Program-made: the position numbers and the translations under genes
In this document: piece after piece, positions 33,095 through 34,285 of the stretch
Numbering within the stretch: the first letter of the stretch is position 1
Layout: each line of letters starts with the position of its first letter
Notes under the pieces: generated by a model
Seen by the model: the letters and a program-made list of their open reading frames with translations, nothing else
Databases searched by the model: none
Told to the model about the DNA's origin: nothing
Assembly (NCBI GenBank): GCA_002869845.2
Contig: NEWS02000004.1
Location: forward strand, 1,239,392-1,273,676
Source of the DNA: Nitrospira sp. CG24B
GTDB taxonomy: Bacteria > Nitrospirota > Nitrospiria > Nitrospirales > Nitrospiraceae
Length of the DNA stretch: 34,285 nucleotides
Direction of reading: 5' to 3'

Positions 33095-33989
33095 GCTGGA
33101 TCACCTGCCCGACCGCTTCCCCCTCGCCTGTCAATGGGAAGTCACCTGTCGCTGTAATCTTCACTGCGTCATGTGCTACACGGACTGCTTCAATGAACCC
33201 GAGCGGATCCGACACGAGCTGTCGACCGTCGAGCTGCTTCGCATTATGCAAGAGCTCGCTGAAGCAGGATGCCTGGAACTCTGCCTGACCGGTGGTGAAC
33301 CGCTCGCGCGGCCTGACTTTTTCCAGATCTATGAACGGGCAATCACATTAGGATTTCTGGTGACGCTGTTTACCAACGGGACATTGATCACCGAGTCGAC
33401 CGCCGACCGCTTGGCGGCGCTCCCTCCTCACCGAGTCGAAATCAGCTTACACGGGATAACGGAAACCACGTTCGAACAGGTCACCTTGGGGCGAGGATCG
33501 TTCCAGCGATGTCGGCAAGCGATCGCCTGGTTGACCGAGCGGCGAATCCCTCTAACGCTCAAGTCAACAGCCCTGACGCTGAACCGACACGAAATCCTCC
33601 CCATCAAACGCTATGTCGAGACCATTGAATCCGTGGGCTACAAACTCGGTGAAGAAATTCGACCGGCGCTTGATGGGTCCGGTGCTCCCTTTCGGTTTGC
33701 GCTTGAACCAGAGGCTCTCGACGAACTCCATCAACAAGATCCTCAGCTCTTGCGCGAGGCCTGCCAAAAACAAGTCCCGGATACTCGCCCCTGCCGCAGC
33801 GGGATGCGACGATTTCACATCGACGCCTACGGCTTTCTCCAACTATGCTCAGGAAACCGCGCTCAGGGGTACGATCTGCGGAAGGGATCGTTCCAGGAAG
33901 GATTCTACGGCCACCTGCCTTCATTCGGCTGTCGATGGAAACGCGAAGCCACGACCGATCTCCTCCGCCCCGAGGTGACGCATGTCTGA
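33078..33989 (+). CDS. Radical SAM protein with partial SPASM/twitch domain
   Basis: The 303-residue protein has the radical SAM motif CNLHCVMC (Cys26, Cys30, Cys33), the GGE motif TGGEPLARPDF (71-81) and an LFTNGTLI strand. The C-terminal part shows Cys239-x12-Gly252-x4-Cys257, the opening of a SPASM domain, followed only by Cys285, so this is a short twitch-like version binding at most one auxiliary cluster. Such enzymes with a preceding PqqD modify peptide side chains (thioether or C-C crosslinks, epimerisation and others). The specific reaction cannot be told. Its 3' end overlaps the next radical SAM gene by 8 bp. Confidence 0.88.
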   Translation: MVQRRKLDHLPDRFPLACQWEVTCRCNLHCVMCYTDCFNEPERIRHELSTVELLRIMQELAEAGCLELCLTGGEPLARPDFFQIYERAITLGFLVTLFTNGTLITESTADRLAALPPHRVEISLHGITETTFEQVTLGRGSFQRCRQAIAWLTERRIPLTLKSTALTLNRHEILPIKRYVETIESVGYKLGEEIRPALDGSGAPFRFALEPEALDELHQQDPQLLREACQKQVPDTRPCRSGMRRFHIDAYGFLQLCSGNRAQGYDLRKGSFQEGFYGHLPSFGCRWKREATTDLLRPEVTHV

Positions 33990-34285
33990 TGCGCGAAAGC
34001 TACCCGCTATGGCTTACGGCGAGTTCAGCCGACGCATACATACCCACGCCACGGATGCCCATCACGTCACCAACGCGCAGCTCGAACTGACGTACCGATG
34101 CAACCTCCATTGCCGCCACTGCTATACCGATCCCTACAACAACAAGGACTGGATCGCTGAAGAGCTGTCCCTCTCCGAGATTACCCGACTGATCGATGAC
34201 ATGACCGAACTCGGAATTCTCTGGTTGAACCTGACGGGAGGCGAAGTGTTTCAGCACCCTCGTTTTTGGGACATCTATGACCACG
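33982..34285 (+). CDS. Second radical SAM protein, 5' part only
   Basis: An open frame starts at ATG 33982, inside the end of the previous gene, and runs off the window (101 codons seen). It has the cluster-binding motif CNLHCRHC (Cys40, Cys44, Cys47), the GGE motif LTGGEVFQHP (84-93), and an N-terminal extension of about 30 residues before the first strand. The core resembles the preceding enzyme in its YTD after the Cys motif and its LS-EI helix, so both probably belong to the same peptide-modifying subclass. Whether it carries a SPASM domain lies beyond the window. Confidence 0.88.
   Translation, partial: MSDARKLPAMAYGEFSRRIHTHATDAHHVTNAQLELTYRCNLHCRHCYTDPYNNKDWIAEELSLSEITRLIDDMTELGILWLNLTGGEVFQHPRFWDIYDH

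Noticed and set aside
1..34285. CRISPR arrays, rRNA and tRNA genes, complete insertion sequences
   Set aside because: None seen: no regularly spaced direct repeats, no rRNA-like or tRNA-like stretches, and only one transposase fragment without terminal repeats.

Overview
The window looks like a chromosomal segment of a Nitrospira species (phylum Nitrospirota). The best marker is a periplasmic chlorite dismutase (25459-26253). Its heme and active-site residues (Lys167, Trp171, His186, Arg199, Glu236) sit at a constant offset of 26 from those I recall for the Candidatus Nitrospira defluvii enzyme. Moderately high GC, many ATGA/GTGA gene overlaps and many secreted proteins and lipoproteins fit that assignment. 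I identified everything by reading the sequence, with no database search.

Layout. 1-298: N-terminus of an exported HEAT-type protein on the minus strand, possibly UrtB. 299-1004: no convincing gene, one strong hairpin. 1005-1922: a lipoprotein. 2029-3635: scpA-scpB (condensin partners). 3707-5510: a pentapeptide-repeat exported protein and a Lys-rich/acidic protein. 5820-7808: a cupredoxin, a PqqD-like/methyltransferase fusion that looks cut short, and a HicB antitoxin with a decayed HicA. 7930-11837: Ppx/GppA phosphatase, a coiled-coil protein and recG. 11973-15212: a membrane-anchored TPR/zinc-peptidase protein, an exported beta-repeat protein, a DUF393-like remnant and a small membrane protein.

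15097-18308 (minus) is a tight operon: small protein, metallo-beta-lactamase-like protein lacking most metal ligands, TPR protein, 145-residue unknown and O-methyltransferase. The last four are joined by 4-bp overlaps. An ISL3-type transposase remnant lies just upstream. 18682-27590 (minus) is the de novo purine cluster, transcribed purB - cld - purC - small membrane protein - purS - purQ - exported Ig-like protein - purL - purF - PilZ protein. Chlorite dismutase is translationally coupled to purB.

27748-30482 (plus) holds a TPR paralogue of the one at 16595-17419, a PagL-type lipid A deacylase with a lipoprotein, and a small TPR protein. 30524-34285 (plus) is the most interesting part: a 66-residue protein, a GT-B glycosyltransferase-like protein, a class I methyltransferase, a stand-alone PqqD-family protein, a radical SAM/half-SPASM protein and a second radical SAM protein cut by the window edge. 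The last three genes overlap. This resembles a peptide-modification (RiPP-type) locus, but no precursor is certain. The PqqD-methyltransferase fusion at 6218 may be a relic of a related system.

Several genes (scpA, recG, 11973, 14811) have sigma70-like promoters whose -10 box lies 6-15 bases before the start codon, suggesting leaderless or near-leaderless mRNAs.
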